Part shown: piece after piece, positions 9,801 to 21,570 of the stretch
How positions within the stretch are numbered: position 1 is the first letter of the stretch
Layout: every line of letters starts with the position of its first letter
Assembly: GCF_000003815.2 (NCBI RefSeq)
Contig: NW_023365706.1
Location: 167,127 to 231,126 of the forward strand
Direction: 5' to 3'
Source: Branchiostoma floridae
Taxonomy: Eukaryota; Chordata; Leptocardii; Amphioxiformes; Branchiostomatidae
Length of the DNA stretch: 64,000 nucleotides
The notes under the pieces: model-generated
Databases searched by the model: none
Seen by the model: the letters and a program-made list of their open reading frames with translations, nothing else
What the model was told of the DNA's origin: nothing
Position numbers and translations under genes: made by a program

Positions 9801-10883
9801 AGAGCAAGAACGTAAGAACCTCAGGATGGATTGTGACGATATTTAGTATGTTGGTAGGTGTTTTGACGCAGCGTTCAAGGTCGATATTGGGCCTCATGGT
9901 GGCTGACCTTAGTACTGCAGCATCACCGATTTTTGTATCTTTTGCCTCGGATATGCTCTGCTCCTGATTTTTGAGAGGCACATAGCTTTTAAATGTAAAG
10001 GAGAACGTTTGGGCTCCCGCCCCTAGCCCTTTACAGACGGATAACTGAGTAAAATGATACTCGGCATGCAGGTAGCATAGTCAATCGTCATCATCATCGG
10101 TCGATGTGCTTACACACGACGGGGTTATACGACCGCCCCTTACGGGGTGATGTACCCTTTCTTATGGTTAATTACAAGACGGTTATGCACCAGATCTTCT
10201 GTCCGGGTGAATGGTGTAAGTTTCAGTTCAGATGACGTAATCTTTTCAATACTCCTGTCTATGGGAGAGAGTTATATATTACACATAGTCATATCTTTAT
10301 TTCTTAGATACGTCGATGAAGATTAAACACCCAGGTAATAAGATATGCCAAAAAGCAGTTACTCAAGCTACTGGATTTTATTTTGGAAACGGTCAGACGT
10401 ATAGTATCCACTATCCTTCGTCAGTGACACTGAATTGATCTGGAAGAAACTGATCTTTTATACCCTAACTATGAATGATGACAATTTTAGATGTCTAATA
10501 TGAGACATTGTAAGACAAAGTCAGGCTGGATTCCAATAGAAACAAAGATAAGGCAAAGTCAAGCTGAGACAATGTTGGATTTCAATGGGAAACAAAGCTA
10601 AGACACAATTAATACAAATTAGTAAATTAGCTCCTGTTGTTTCAGTTACAGGAGATAAACGTTTGAAAATTGTCTTCAGCTTAATTAAGTTAATAATCAG
10701 ATAATGAGCAAAACAGTTAGCTGGCCGAGGAATATGAGTTGCAAACAGACAACTTGTTCGGCATGTTATCTGTCTATATTTGCCAACTACCTGTCGAGCC
10801 TGCCACCCAAAATATTTGCATGATTAATTTGGAAATCGTCTAAACTCGCTTCGGTCCATTGTAGGAATACTGCAACCTGTCAC
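9801..10883. other. Intergenic, upstream of gene A
   Basis: Contains degenerate repeat fragments (for example gaccgccccttacggggtg at 10130-10148). No TATA box or upstream exon of gene A could be fixed. Confidence 0.35.
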
Positions 10884-13800
10884 ATGGCCTCCAACCCGGT
10901 GTACGGACAAGACCCGAAGGGCACGGATCCTGATACTGACTTGCGACCAGCTAGCATGCAGCCATATGTTGTTAGCACTGTCGAGAATGATGCTGGCATA
11001 TCCGGATCCGGGAATGATGCTGGCACATCCGGGAATGATGCTGGCACATCCGGGAATGATGCTGGCACATCCAGGAATGGCGCTGACACCTCCGGGAATG
11101 ATGCTGACACTTCCGGAAATGATGCTAGCATGTCCGGGAATGATGCTAGCACATCCGGGAATGATGCTGTCACTTCCATGACCATACCCTATAAAGGTAA
11201 AGCTACAACCCAGAGCGGACAGGGAAAGCACACTATTCAAACAAACAGCGATACATACATGTGCCATACCCTTGCGATGAAGACACGTTCGAAAGATACC
11301 AAGACCAAGGCGCCCATTCAGAAAAAAATAATGGCTTCAACCAGCAAAGAAGATTTCCCAGTTCACTTAGCAGGACGTGATAGAGCCGAGAACAGTGCTG
11401 AGGCTCCAGCCCTTTCCGGGGGCGGCGGTACCATGCACGAGTCTCCACATCCTCCAGACGAAGCCTCCGTGCCCATAAACCCCCAACCTAACCTCACGTA
11501 CGAGCACATGTACAACCCGTGGCCCTCTGACCCCATGCGTGCACAATACGCCTCCAACCCGGTGTACGGACATGACCTGAAGGGCACGGATCCTGATACT
11601 GACTTGCGACCGGCTAGCATGGAGCCAGATGCAGTCAGAAATCAGGAGGAGGATGCTGATGATAATATTGACCATCAACCAGCTATGATGGAGCCATATG
11701 CCGTCAAATATCAGGAGGAAGATGATGATGATGATAAAGACCATCGACCAGCTAGCATGCAGCCATATGCCGTTGCATATCAGGAGAAAGATGATGATGA
11801 TGATAAAGACCATCGACCAGCTAGCATGGAGCCATATGCCGTTGCATATCAGGAAAAAGATGCTGATGATGACTCTAGCCTGTCACATGAAAGAGGAGCT
11901 GCTTGCACTTCCGGGAATAATGCTGGCACATCCGGGAATGATGCTGGCACTTCAGTCCCACGAAGTAATGACAGGAGCAGACGCGGCACTCGCAAACCCA
12001 AGCACGCACAGGGTGTTCCACACGGTCCTCGGGAAGCAGCTGGCGGTAAGATGATATGTCTACATTAACGACGTACTTGTACTTCAATTTCAAGGGGAGT
12101 CAAGTAAGTTTATCGACGCCATTTTAATTTTCTAATTTTCCTCCAGGCACCACACCCATGCAGCAGACTGATTGGCAGGCACGTGCCGACGCCGCTGCGA
12201 GTATACCCAACCCTATGTACGCCCCCGGAGCAGGTAAGACTTTATAATACTTTGTCAGATTCGTCGTACGATTGCCGTACGATAACAAGCTGATTACGTT
12301 CCTGAGTCGCGAAGGTGCTGTACAAGCTTTAGCTGTCTTGTTACGAAATGACACCAACTCGACTGCAAATGCAATACAGACAAATCTGATTTCTTAAGCA
12401 AACTATCGACGTCATCTTAATTATCAGACAACAACAAACGGTCCAAAAACTTCAAAGAGCACATCATACAATAATTAAACTTTTTTCTTTTGGCAGACGG
12501 TTGTAATGTACTTTTTTGTACTGAGTTATTTTTGATTTGCCTATTTTGCATGAAAATTAAGCTGTATATGTAATTTCCAGCACGAAAATTGGACGAACCC
12601 AAATTTTCGACTGTCCATTTCCGGTCTTTCTCAGTCTTTGTATGTCTTTGACAAAGACTGGAGTTTGGCACTCTCGTGTTAATTTTCGTGTTGGAAATTA
12701 AAGTTCAAAGTTTTGAAAAAAATCCTTGTTTTAAATCCTCTTATTTTCTAACAGACCGCACGTATCCGGGTGGAGCAAGCGGCCGCTGTGCTCTCTGCAG
12801 CTTCATCCGCTCCCAGCTTATATACATGGCCGCGGGTATTGCCGTGCTGCTTAGCCTGGTTGCTATGGTATTTGCCCTCCTGGCGTTCATCAACAATGGG
12901 GTAAACAAACACTCCCGTATCATAAAGGCCTGTTGTAAAGCGATTTTTCCGACACAACTTCTGTTCTGTCTATTGAGTTCATCAAGCCATATCTTTCTGT
13001 TTTTCCATATTGTTTTTTGACGTTTGGTCTGACGTACATTTATACGTCTATACGTTTGTAGGGGATATCTGAACTATCCACCACTGTTGACTCCTTGAAG
13101 AGCAACCAAGACAACACGTCCACTGCTGTTGACGCATTGAAATGTGACCAAGACGACATGCGCCAACTGTCCACTACTGTTGACGCCTTGAAGCGCAACC
13201 AGGACAATATGTCTGCCTTTGTTGATGCCTTGAAACTCGACCTGGACAAGGAACGAAACCGAACCGCCGCCTTGGAGCAGCGTCTTTACAAGTTGCCAGG
13301 TAGGTTTTTAGCTGTCAAATGTACTATTTATGATGGCAACGTCAGTAGTATAACAGCAGGAAAGTCTGTCACTATCATTACTTCATTAATGCTATATTTA
13401 CCTTATCAACAATTCCCATACCTACATGATTTCTAGCATGAATGAAGCACGCACACATGTGTGGTATTCAGTATCATCTTATTTACTTCATCAATAATGT
13501 CCTTACATGTACATGTGTATATATGCCTGTTATGTTTTACTTAGTTGTTCACTAAAACCATTTACTAATTATGCTGGTATTGAATAAAACTAATGGGAGA
13601 TATGGCCTTCTGATGCAGTAAATGTAATGGTTTGTCAGTGATGCGATTCTGGAACATTTGAAATATCACCAATATTTGTTTACTTGTTCATTAATTTGTT
13701 TCGCACTTAGATAAAATAAATACATGACAATGAATTTTGAAACTGCACATAATGATGCATAAGTTTCCAATTCTTATGTATAATTATGCATACGTTCAGG

Positions 13801-16800
13801 TTATATATAATTATGCATAAGTTTCCAATGGTTATGCATAATTATGCATAAGTTTTCAATGGTTATGCATAATTATACATAAGTTTCCAATGGTTATGCA
13901 TAACTATTTATTGAGGTCACCTGAGTGGCGCCGAATGGCAGCTCGCTCCAGACGCTTGCGATTTAGCCCCGCCTATTGTAAGCTCCTCGCAATTCAGCCC
14001 CTGGATGCCAGGCCCACCCAATAACCCCCCCCCCCCCATATGACTACATTTATGGCTTTTTATTTTTACTCTTACAAGTGTTTTTATAAAAAAATAGGAA
14101 AGTGGTCAGATGTATCAGTCACTAAGAGGCCTGATACATAAGTGTCGTTCAGGAGTTGGAGGTACTCAAATTTGGCTGGCAAAATTCGATCCACTTGGTG
14201 GTTGGAAACGCTACGGGCCAGTGAGGTCTGTCTGTTAGCACAGGGTTCTTTATATTGGAATTCAAAACAAATGTTTACTTTGATTTTCTTTTTTTTAATC
14301 GTTTTCTAGAGGAAGACTGTGCCGAGTACCAATCATCAGGATGGACAACAAGTGGAGTCTACAGAATCGGCATTCTCCCTACTTATATGAAGGCGTACTG
14401 TGACATGGATACCGCAGGTAGGGTTTTTTTGCAAAACATGGCAAGTTATGCCTTTACCTTTTATTCTACATGTGTGTGCGTGTGCGTCTGTGTGTGTGTG
14501 TGTATGTGTGTGTGTCTGTCTGTCTGTGTCTGTGTGTTTGTATTTGTGTGTATGTTAGTGTGTGCGTGTGTATATACGGGCGTATGTGTGTATGGATTAT
14601 TGTATGCATATTTGTGCGCGTGTGTTGTATGTTTGTATGTATGTATGTGTGTGCGTGTATGTTTTCCCTTTTCACTAACAAATTGCTTACATTTTTTCCT
14701 ATTTCCTACCTTTTATTCTACATGTGTGCGTGAGTGCTTACATTTCTGTCCTATTTGCTAACCTTACTTTCTCCCCACAGGAGGCGGTTGGACCGTGATC
14801 CAGCGGCGGCAGGACGGGTCGGTTCCCTTCAACCGGACCTGGGAGGAGTACAAACTGGGCTTTGGGAACAAGAACGGGGAGTACTGGCTGGGGACCGAGA
14901 ACATACACTTCCTGACCAATCAGAAGAACTATCGCCTACGGATTGACCTAAATGACTGGAACAATCAATCACGCTACGCAGAGTACAGCACCTTCAGGTA
15001 AGTCATACACTTTCAGGTGAGTCAAACACCTTCAGGTGAGTCAAACACCTTCAGGTGAGACAAACACCTTGAGGTGAGTAAAACACCTTCAGGTGAGTAA
15101 AACACCTTCAGGTGAGTAAAACATCTTCAGGTGAGTAATACACCTTTAGGTGAGTAAAACACCTTCATGTGAGCAAACAGTGCACAGTTCTTCTGCGACA
15201 GGTAGTGTGCAACAACAAAAAAGTGACGAAAGGCTTCCGAGGGTCGACTATATTTGAATTTACTAAGCCAAGTTGCAATGCGGCGTACCGTGGAATTTTC
15301 TTTATAATTGGCTCGATTACTCGCAAGGCTTACTAGTATCTCATTTGACAATATCAGTTGTGTTTGCCGATTTTATCCACTTCAAAAAGGCCTGTTTTTT
15401 GCGCATTATTTTCTATTTGTAGAAAATATTGTAATTTCCCTCTCATTTTTCCAAATTAGAGAAGTTGAAGGATCGGAACTCAGTCTTGTACCTGAAGGAA
15501 TATCCTCTCACCCCATATACAGTTATTACGCTTCAGGATAATTCCCTGGTAGAGCTGGTCGCTAGACTTCAGGGTGTGTCGCCTCCAATTGAAACCCCAA
15601 ATAAACTGGGGTGTGCTCCCTTAAAAGCACCCATCCTGAAAAAAGTATTAGCCATGACAGCGAACAAATTGCATTTTTCCCATGAAAGTGTGTAGCCCCG
15701 AACCGGATTTCGTAAGCTTTGATATGATTCCATGCTGTCATATAAACGAACGGATTTGCCCCCCTCTCCAAGCCTTCCCCGCAAACACGGTCGCAAAGCC
15801 TTCGAAGTGTGTGTGCTAAGCATAGATTACATAACATCTACCGAAACATTGGGTTTTCTTCTACTGCATTCTTTGGGGCACATGGAAATAGCATCTGTAT
15901 GTTTCAAAGTTGCTCCTAGATCGAGGAGCAGATGTTTTCCTATGAAAAAAGCCATTTTTGTACTTTCCTTTCGAATCAAGTGTCAAGTTCGGTGTGGCGC
16001 TAGTTCTCAACATTGAGACAAATAACTGACACTAATCAGAAGATACACCCCAAGGTCTGTTTATTTAAAGACACTGACACCAAACTGTACAGCCTTATCT
16101 TAGCAGATGTCCTTTTTATTCCTCCATAGCAGCGAGAAGCACAGCAAAATTCTCCATCCTAACCAAAGATACAACATCTAACCTAAAGTTCTTGATCAGG
16201 ATCCGGACTGGTTCGCGTGGGGTGTGCAGGAGGCCATCCAGATCCGTCGACAGAAGAGCACTTTGAATAAGGACAGGGGGCGCCACTATCTGAGACCTGT
16301 GTATGACTGTGTCTTGTCACGTGACAATGTCCATCAAACGTCACGTGACAGAGAAACTCCAAGATGAGATCCCCGGGTTGACGAAGAGACAGAGTTCGTC
16401 TCGAAAGCTTCCCCAAGCTAATTGAAATTTAGTTGTGTGTATGTTGTTTAAATCTTTGTCAAAAGTAAAACATATAACTTTACTTTTCTACAAAATAAAA
16501 GGAACCTGGTCTAACGAAAACGCTTGAACAGGAATGCTAGGTCTATTCTCTACCAGATAAGAGCAAAGATTAACGTTTTAGGTGCATCCCGTTGAAATGC
16601 GGAACTTAAGACTGCATCATCCACACTTTAAAACATAGGTTAGTGGCAAGCATTTCGACTTCATGATCTTAACTACGTCTTCTATGTGTTTTTTTTTCTA
16701 TTCCAGTCAGAAATAGAAGGAAAGTGTATTCAATCGCAAGAGCGCCCCCTGTCGTTCCAACATGGCGCAGATGACGTCAAATTAAAAGCCTGACACATCA

Positions 16801-17418
16801 AGCACGCATTTATGGACTAAAACCTCTTCCTTAGGAGGGGCGCCACTATCTTAGACCTGTGTATGACTGTGTCTTGTCACGTGACAATGTCCATCAAACG
16901 TCACGTGACAGAGAAACTCCAAGATGAGATCCCCGGGTTGACGAAGAGACAGATGATTGTGCAGCCTCCAATTGAAACCCGAAATAAACTGCGGTGTTCT
17001 CCCTAAAAACCTGCAGGTGAGTAAAAAATCTTCTGGTGAGCAAAACAACTCTGTAGTTGATATTTGTTTGATATTCCTATCCAGGGTTTCCGGTGAGTCG
17101 GACGGATACCGGCTGCACATTTCCGGGTATTCGGGCACCGCGGGAGACTCCATCACATTCTACGACAACGGGTATATGTTCTCCACTGTGGACAGGGATA
17201 ATGATGGCTGGGCCGGCCATTGTTCTCAGCAGCATGGACAGGGTGGCTGGTGGTTTGGGAGTGGCTGTGGTCACTCCTTCCTCAACGGCCGCTACCTGGG
17301 CAACTGTGGGAACTCCTGTCCAGCCTTGCAAGGTGCAAACGCGCAAGGTTTGATGTGGGTCCTCTGGAGAGGCGGGCGTTACTCCCTAAAATATGTGTCT
17401 ATGAAGATCAGGCCATAA
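10884..17418 (+). CDS. Gene A: type II membrane fibrinogen-related (FReD) receptor
   Basis: Seven exons join in phase: 10884-12045, 12147-12233, 12755-12900, 13062-13299, 14310-14417, 14781-14997, 17085-17418; 763 aa. There is no signal peptide. The long N-terminal tail (1 to about 437) holds GNDAGTS repeats and repeated MEPYAVAYQE-type blocks with Asp runs. A juxtamembrane RCALC precedes one transmembrane helix (about 438-462). A coiled-coil stalk with STTVDALKRNQDN repeats (466-545) leads to a FReD (546-763) with GGGWTVIQRRQDGS, the calcium-site DRDND, GWWF, LNGRYL and the SLKYVSMKIRP end. Tail-TM-coil-FReD is the layout of vertebrate FIBCD1, a type II receptor for acetylated ligands. A pattern-recognition role is inferred. 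The ATG was chosen because no in-frame upstream exon is visible; an extra 5' exon is possible. Confidence 0.85.
10990..11185 (+). repeat. Coding 21-bp minisatellite (GNDAGTS heptapeptide)
   Basis: About nine copies of gggaatgatgctggcacat-type units encode GNDAGTS and variants in the cytoplasmic tail of gene A. A further short run (NNAGTSGNDAGTS) lies at 11908-11958. The unit is a multiple of three, so copy number can change without breaking the frame. Long minus-strand frames here are shadows of this repeat. Confidence 0.85.
11600..11880 (+). repeat. Coding repeat with Tyr motif and Asp-rich block
   Basis: Four diverging copies, 66-75 bp each, encode the order R/Q-P-A-x-M-x-P-Y/D-A-V-x-x-Q-E-x-D followed by Asp/Lys-rich residues. 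The tyrosines sit as PYAVKYQE and PYAVAYQE. They do not fit a strict ITIM (no I/V/L at +3) but could be phosphorylation sites. Confidence 0.75.
13740..13912 (+). repeat. AT-rich intronic minisatellite, about 32-bp unit
   Basis: Repeats of ggttatgcataattatgcat plus aagtttccaat within intron 4 of gene A. Each unit carries the palindrome TTATGCATAA, similar to POU/octamer half sites. Confidence 0.75.
14466..14665 (+). repeat. (TG)n-rich microsatellite
   Basis: Intron 5 of gene A. tgtgtgcgtgtgcgtctgtg and similar runs produce the Cys/Val-rich frames on + and Thr/His-rich frames on -, which are not genes. Confidence 0.9.
14987..15176 (+). repeat. 19-bp array repeating the splice-donor junction of gene A exon 6
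   Basis: The exon end and donor, caccttcag|gtgagt, are repeated with an exact 19-bp period: GT sites at 14998 (used), 15017, 15036, 15055, 15074, 15093, 15112, 15131, 15150, with a decayed one at 15169. Each unit reads GTGAGTAAAACACCTTCAG or close. Reading past the first donor gives AGG TAA, so use of any later donor truncates the protein after STFR. The homologous intron of gene B has the same kind of array. Confidence 0.92.
15177..15625 (+). mobile_element. Degenerate copy of the TTAA-flanked MITE at 35312
   Basis: Starts CAGTGCACAGTTCTTCTGCG and ends AATAAACTGGGGTGTGCTCC next to CTTAA, matching both ends of the 35312-35974 element. The 5' TTAA is lost. It lies in intron 6 of gene A directly after the donor array. 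Another copy of the right-end sequence is at 16962-17008. Confidence 0.65.
16275..16952 (+). repeat. Pair of about 115-bp direct repeats
   Basis: Positions 16276-16390 and 16838-16952 are almost identical. Each contains GTCACGTGACAATGTCCATC followed by AAACGTCACGTGAC, two palindromic GTCACGTGAC sites. They flank about 450 bp of otherwise unremarkable intron sequence in gene A. Confidence 0.85.
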
Positions 17419-17480
17419 ACAATATAATCCCTAGACTACACGTGTAATATCTGCTGACACTTTCAAAGAATGTATTTATC

Positions 17481-17486
17481 AATAAA
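17481..17486 (+). terminator. Polyadenylation signal of gene A
   Basis: AATAAA 62 bp downstream of the stop codon. Confidence 0.65.
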
Positions 17487-17879
17487 ATCAGAAAATAGAT
17501 AAAGCTATAACCAATTCCTCCCCGAATAATAATTGCATTTGGTACGCACATTAAAAATCACCATACATTCCTTACCGATCGGCAATTGGATCACTAAAAT
17601 ACTTTTATCTTTCCTAACGTACTAATCATTTGCTGCAAGAGTTGGTGAGATTTTATTACTGTATATATGTTTACCTTCATGACCAGGGAAACACATTGTT
17701 TTTGCTCCTTTTTTTTTCTTCTCCCAAGCATATAAGGTCGATGACGTCGACCTGGACCAGACAGCTGGCACCTTGCATGGTTAATGGTGACGTAGTAGAC
17801 GACCTGTTGTGTTCGATTATATTGTGTATCGAATTCCTTTTGGACAGAACTAGCCCCAGTCACCATAGTTATGCCGAAA

Positions 17880-17916
17880 GTGGTTATACCGGATATATAG
17901 ATACAGATACAGAATA
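17880..17916 (-). repeat. Inverted fragment of the 56-bp unit
   Basis: ggttataccggatatataga followed by tacagatacagaa is the reverse complement of the unit found at 20394-21570. Confidence 0.7.
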
Positions 17917-18194
17917 GTTGACTTATCATTCTATACAGTACTTGTAGATTTATAATACTGTGTGTGATATAAACATCTCTCAATGTATTGTACCATGATA
18001 ACTTTATAATAAGATAACCGTGGCTTGTTGTGACAATTAAAAAAATTCAGAATGCTGTAATGTCATTTTGTCTTGTAATTATATCATGTGCTGATGGATC
18101 AAATCTTTGTGAAATCGTACATAATGGTAATAATAGCTGCAAGAAAGCTGTAATACTGATGTCTTCTGACATGATAAGACAATAACATTCATTG

Positions 18195-18620
18195 ACATGG
18201 CGTTTACGTTCTGATCGACAGTCGGTGCAGTGTAATTTGGGACTGGTTAATCAGGACACGATGAAATCGGTATAGGTCGTATACCATGACTACTTTGGGG
18301 TGTCCTGGTTACCCCATTTATCACAGTTCGACCGACTGTCGATCTATAACCCAACTTTCCTGTATGAGATAACTCCATGCTTTGTTTCAAAACTAAGTAA
18401 AGAAGACCTATTGTAGTATCATTGTGGTTTTATCTTTGTTAGCTGTAATAATGGTCATTTCTGACACTATAAGATAAGAAAATCTATCGCGTTTTGATCG
18501 ACAATCGGGTAATCAGAACATGACATAACTTGCCCCTATGACCTTTACTCCGGTCGGCATGTCCTGGTTACCCAATTCATCTCACTACCACCGACTGTCG
18601 TTCTATGACCCATTGGACAT
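18195..18620. repeat. Two inverted-repeat elements with GATCGACAGTCGG ends
   Basis: The first (about 18210-18345) opens gatcgacagtcggtgcag and closes gaccgactgtcgatc, with an inner pair ggttaatcaggacac / gtgtcctggttacccc. The second (about 18497-18607) is a diverged copy. Another is at 28980-29100, and half copies lie at 30450-30480 and 48190-48220. Confidence 0.7.
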
Positions 18621-18699
18621 TCCTGTATAAACAGTGTATTAGATAACTCCATTCTTTGTACCTGTAACTAATAGAGGACTTGATGATGTGTCTTTGTGG

Positions 18700-19300
18700 T
18701 TTATATATTTGTTATCGTTGCTTTCGGGCACTGTAACAATGTAGACAAACGAGTTTGCGAAGAGCACTGGTTGCAGTACTTAAGCCGGCCGAAGAGTGTC
18801 CCTTTTGGGCTGTGCTGACTGTGGAAGACACAAGTTACATTGTTTTTTTACACTATTAAAGAGCAAAAAAGACAAACTGCATTTTTTAGTCAGTAGATTT
18901 TGGTACGTAAATGCTCTTGTGTAGGTATTCTGTGCAAAGGTTCGACTCGTGGTGACCCCCTGGCGGAATGCAAGCCGCCCAAACCGGTACCGTGTGGGGA
19001 CCGAGATCTCCTCGGGGGCAGTGGCAGAGTCACCCGTAAGAATTCCCGTTGCGCCACCCGGTGGCACGAAAGGTTCGGTTCGACCGATTGAAAAGCACCG
19101 ATGGTCGATTTTATACCGTACGTAACAAGTCTGACCACTTTAGGATTGATAACGGACTATCATGGTTCCTTTTAACAACACTGCGTACGGATTTTGAAGA
19201 ATGGCCGGGACGTGGCAGAATTGCTGACGGGTGGATTTGCACCTGCCCCCGCCGGCTAACGTCAGGCGACCCGGTCAGATCCCTGTTGTTTATCTGTATA
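18700..19300 (+). repeat. Dispersed repeat R1, copy 1
   Basis: Contains gccggccgaagagtgtccct, a block ending GGTTTTGGTACGTAA, and CGTTGCGCCACCCGGTGGC. Related copies are at 29190-29760 and 45777-46180. All three lie downstream of FReD-type gene blocks or their relics, so R1 probably travelled with segmental duplications. No coding sequence is recognised in it. Confidence 0.75.
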
Positions 19301-20390
19301 GCTTGTTAAAAAAAATGCGTCCTCACGATTTCCCACTAGAATAAACTTTATTGCCACCATACAAGCATAGACTAAAGTCATGTAATAGCAAATTATTCAG
19401 CATCTAGAAGGACACAATCAGCGATAAATACAATCAGCCAGTAAGACGGCCTGTCTCGGGATTGTCTGCAGACATAAGAAGTGTATCTTTCTCGATAATG
19501 AACAAGTTTAGCTATCAGTGCTTGAGTGGCAATCCATCGACAATTTTTCAAGTACAAGTAACATGATCCTAACTGTGGAATCTCGACTCTCCCCTTAGAA
19601 AATGGGAGAATGACAGAATCAATCCCCTCTTTAACACCTGCCCGTTCCGAGGTTTTTCCTCTAACATAGACAGCAACCGAAGACATACCTGTGCTGGGGG
19701 TGAGGCTCGTTCTCAATCAGGTGTAACGTAGCCAATAATAGAGTCCATCGTATAGGGGTGCCTGTGGGAATATTTCTTGTGGGCATGTTGGTTCTGGAGC
19801 CAAGAAAACCCTGAAACTGTTTTGTGCCCCAGAATCTTTTCATTTAGATGTTGAAAGGTAATGCTCGTGTTATCTTTGTTGGTGTGTAATCAAAAATGGC
19901 CGTCAGACGATTAAAAATGTACAGAACATAAAGGCCAGCAAAGGAGACGTAAGAAGTGTTTCTTTCTCGCTGATGAACAAGTTTAACTTTCAGCGATGAC
20001 AAAATTTTTCAGATTTTTAACTTACGTCCTACCTGTGGAGCCTTGACTCCCTAATATGGCAAACCACAGTGGGTAACCCCCTGCCTTATACCTGCTCGTT
20101 CCAGTTGCGCTCACGTCATTCACATCTTAAGTTCTACCTGTGCTGGAGGCGAGCCAAACGCCCGACAGGTCGTTCAGCAGCAGGTGGGACGCAGTTCCTT
20201 AACTCAGCTTCCTCCAAGCCATTCAAGTTCTTAACGTTAGACGTTTTCCTTCACATCTTTCCTTTGTTGATAGGTAAATAAAAACCACAGCGGGATGATT
20301 CAAAAGTTAAAGAACCTAAAAGTCATCAAATCAGACATAAGAAGTGTTTCTTTCTCAGTAATGAACAAGTCTGTCATTGCTTGCGTGCCT
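19301..20390. repeat. Repeat-rich upstream region of gene B
   Basis: Holds copies of the promoter-proximal repeat: cctgtgctgggggtgaggct at 19689, and at 20131-20215 acctgtgctggaggcgagcc, then AGGTGGGACGCAGTTCC, then TTAACTCAGCTTCCTCCAAG. No gene recognised. Confidence 0.5.
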
Positions 20391-20393
20391 CAT

Positions 20394-21570
20394 CTGTATC
20401 TGTATCTATATAGCCGGTATAACCGCCGTTCGGCGTAACACACCAGCTTCTGTATCTGTATCTATATAGCCGGTATAACCGCCGTTCGGCGTAACACACC
20501 AGCTTCTGTATCTGTATCTATATAGCCGGTATAACCGCCGTTCGGCGTAACACACCAGCTTCTGTATCTGTATCTATATAGCCGGTATAACCGCCGTTCC
20601 GCGTAACACACCAGCTTCTGTATCTGTATCTATATAGCCGGTATAACCGCCGTTCGGCGTAACACACCAGCTTCTGTATCTGTATCTATATAGCCGGTAT
20701 AACCGCCGTTCCGCGTAACACACCAGCTTTTGTATCTGTATCTATATAGCTGGTATAACCGCCGTTCCGCGTAACACACCAGCTTCTGTATCTGTATCTA
20801 TATAGCCGGTATAACCGCCGTTCCGCGTAACACACCAGCTTCTGTATCTGTATCTATATAGCCGGTATAACCGCCGTTCCGCGTAACACACCAGCTTCTG
20901 TATCTGTATCTATATAGCCGGTATAACCGCCGTTCGGCGTAACACACCAGCTTCTGTATCTGTATCTATATAGCCAGTATAACCGCCGTTCGGCGTAACA
21001 CACCAGCTTCTGTATCTGTATCTATATAGCCAGGATAACCGCCCTTCCGCGTTACACACCAGCTTCTGTATCTGTATCTATATAGCCGGTATAACCGCCG
21101 TTCGGCGTAACACACCAGCTTCTGTATCTGTATCTATATAGCCGGTATAACCGCCGTTCCGCGCAACACACCAGCTTCTGTATCTGCATCTATATAGCCG
21201 GTATAACCGCCGTTCGGCGTAACACACCAGCTTCTGTATCTGTATCTATATAGCCGGTATGACCGCCCTTTGGCGTAACACACCAGCTTCTGTATCTGTA
21301 TCTACATAGCCGGTATAACCGCCCTTTGGCGTAACACACCAGCTTCTGTATCTGTATCTACATAGCCGGTATAACCGCCCTTTGGCGTAACACACCAGCT
21401 TCTGTATCTGTATCTACATAGCCGGTATGACCGCCCTTCAGCGTAACACATCAGCTTCTGTATCTGTATCTATATAGCCGGTATAACCACCCTTCAGCGT
21501 AACACACCAGCTTCTGTATCTGTATCTACATTGCCGGTATGACCGCCGTTTGGCGTAACACCCCAGCCTC
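20394..21570 (+). repeat. 56-bp tandem array, about 21 units
   Basis: The unit runs ctgtatctgtatctatatag, CCGGTATAACCGCCGTTCGG, CGTAACACACCAGCTT and repeats head to tail with a 56-bp period. Variants such as CCGTTCCGCG and CCCTTTGGCG are spread unevenly; the right third has its own variants. CGCCGTTCGGCG can form a small hairpin. The unit is the head of an interspersed repeat whose single copies lie at 9165 and 37011. It ends about 320 bp before the gene-B ATG. Confidence 0.95.

Noticed and set aside
10824-11267. Minus-strand SIIPGCASIIPG repeat protein
   Set aside because: Antisense of the GNDAGTS minisatellite in gene A exon 1.
11600-11880. Canonical ITIM or ITAM in the gene A tail
   Set aside because: The +3 position after each tyrosine is not I, V or L in PYAVKYQE or PYAVAYQE, and the ITAM spacing is absent.
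14466-14733. Val/Cys-rich and His/Thr-rich peptides
   Set aside because: Translations of a TG/CA microsatellite.
20394-21570. CRISPR-like array with 56-bp period
   Set aside because: Whole 56-bp units repeat with point variants and no spacers; it is a satellite from an interspersed element.
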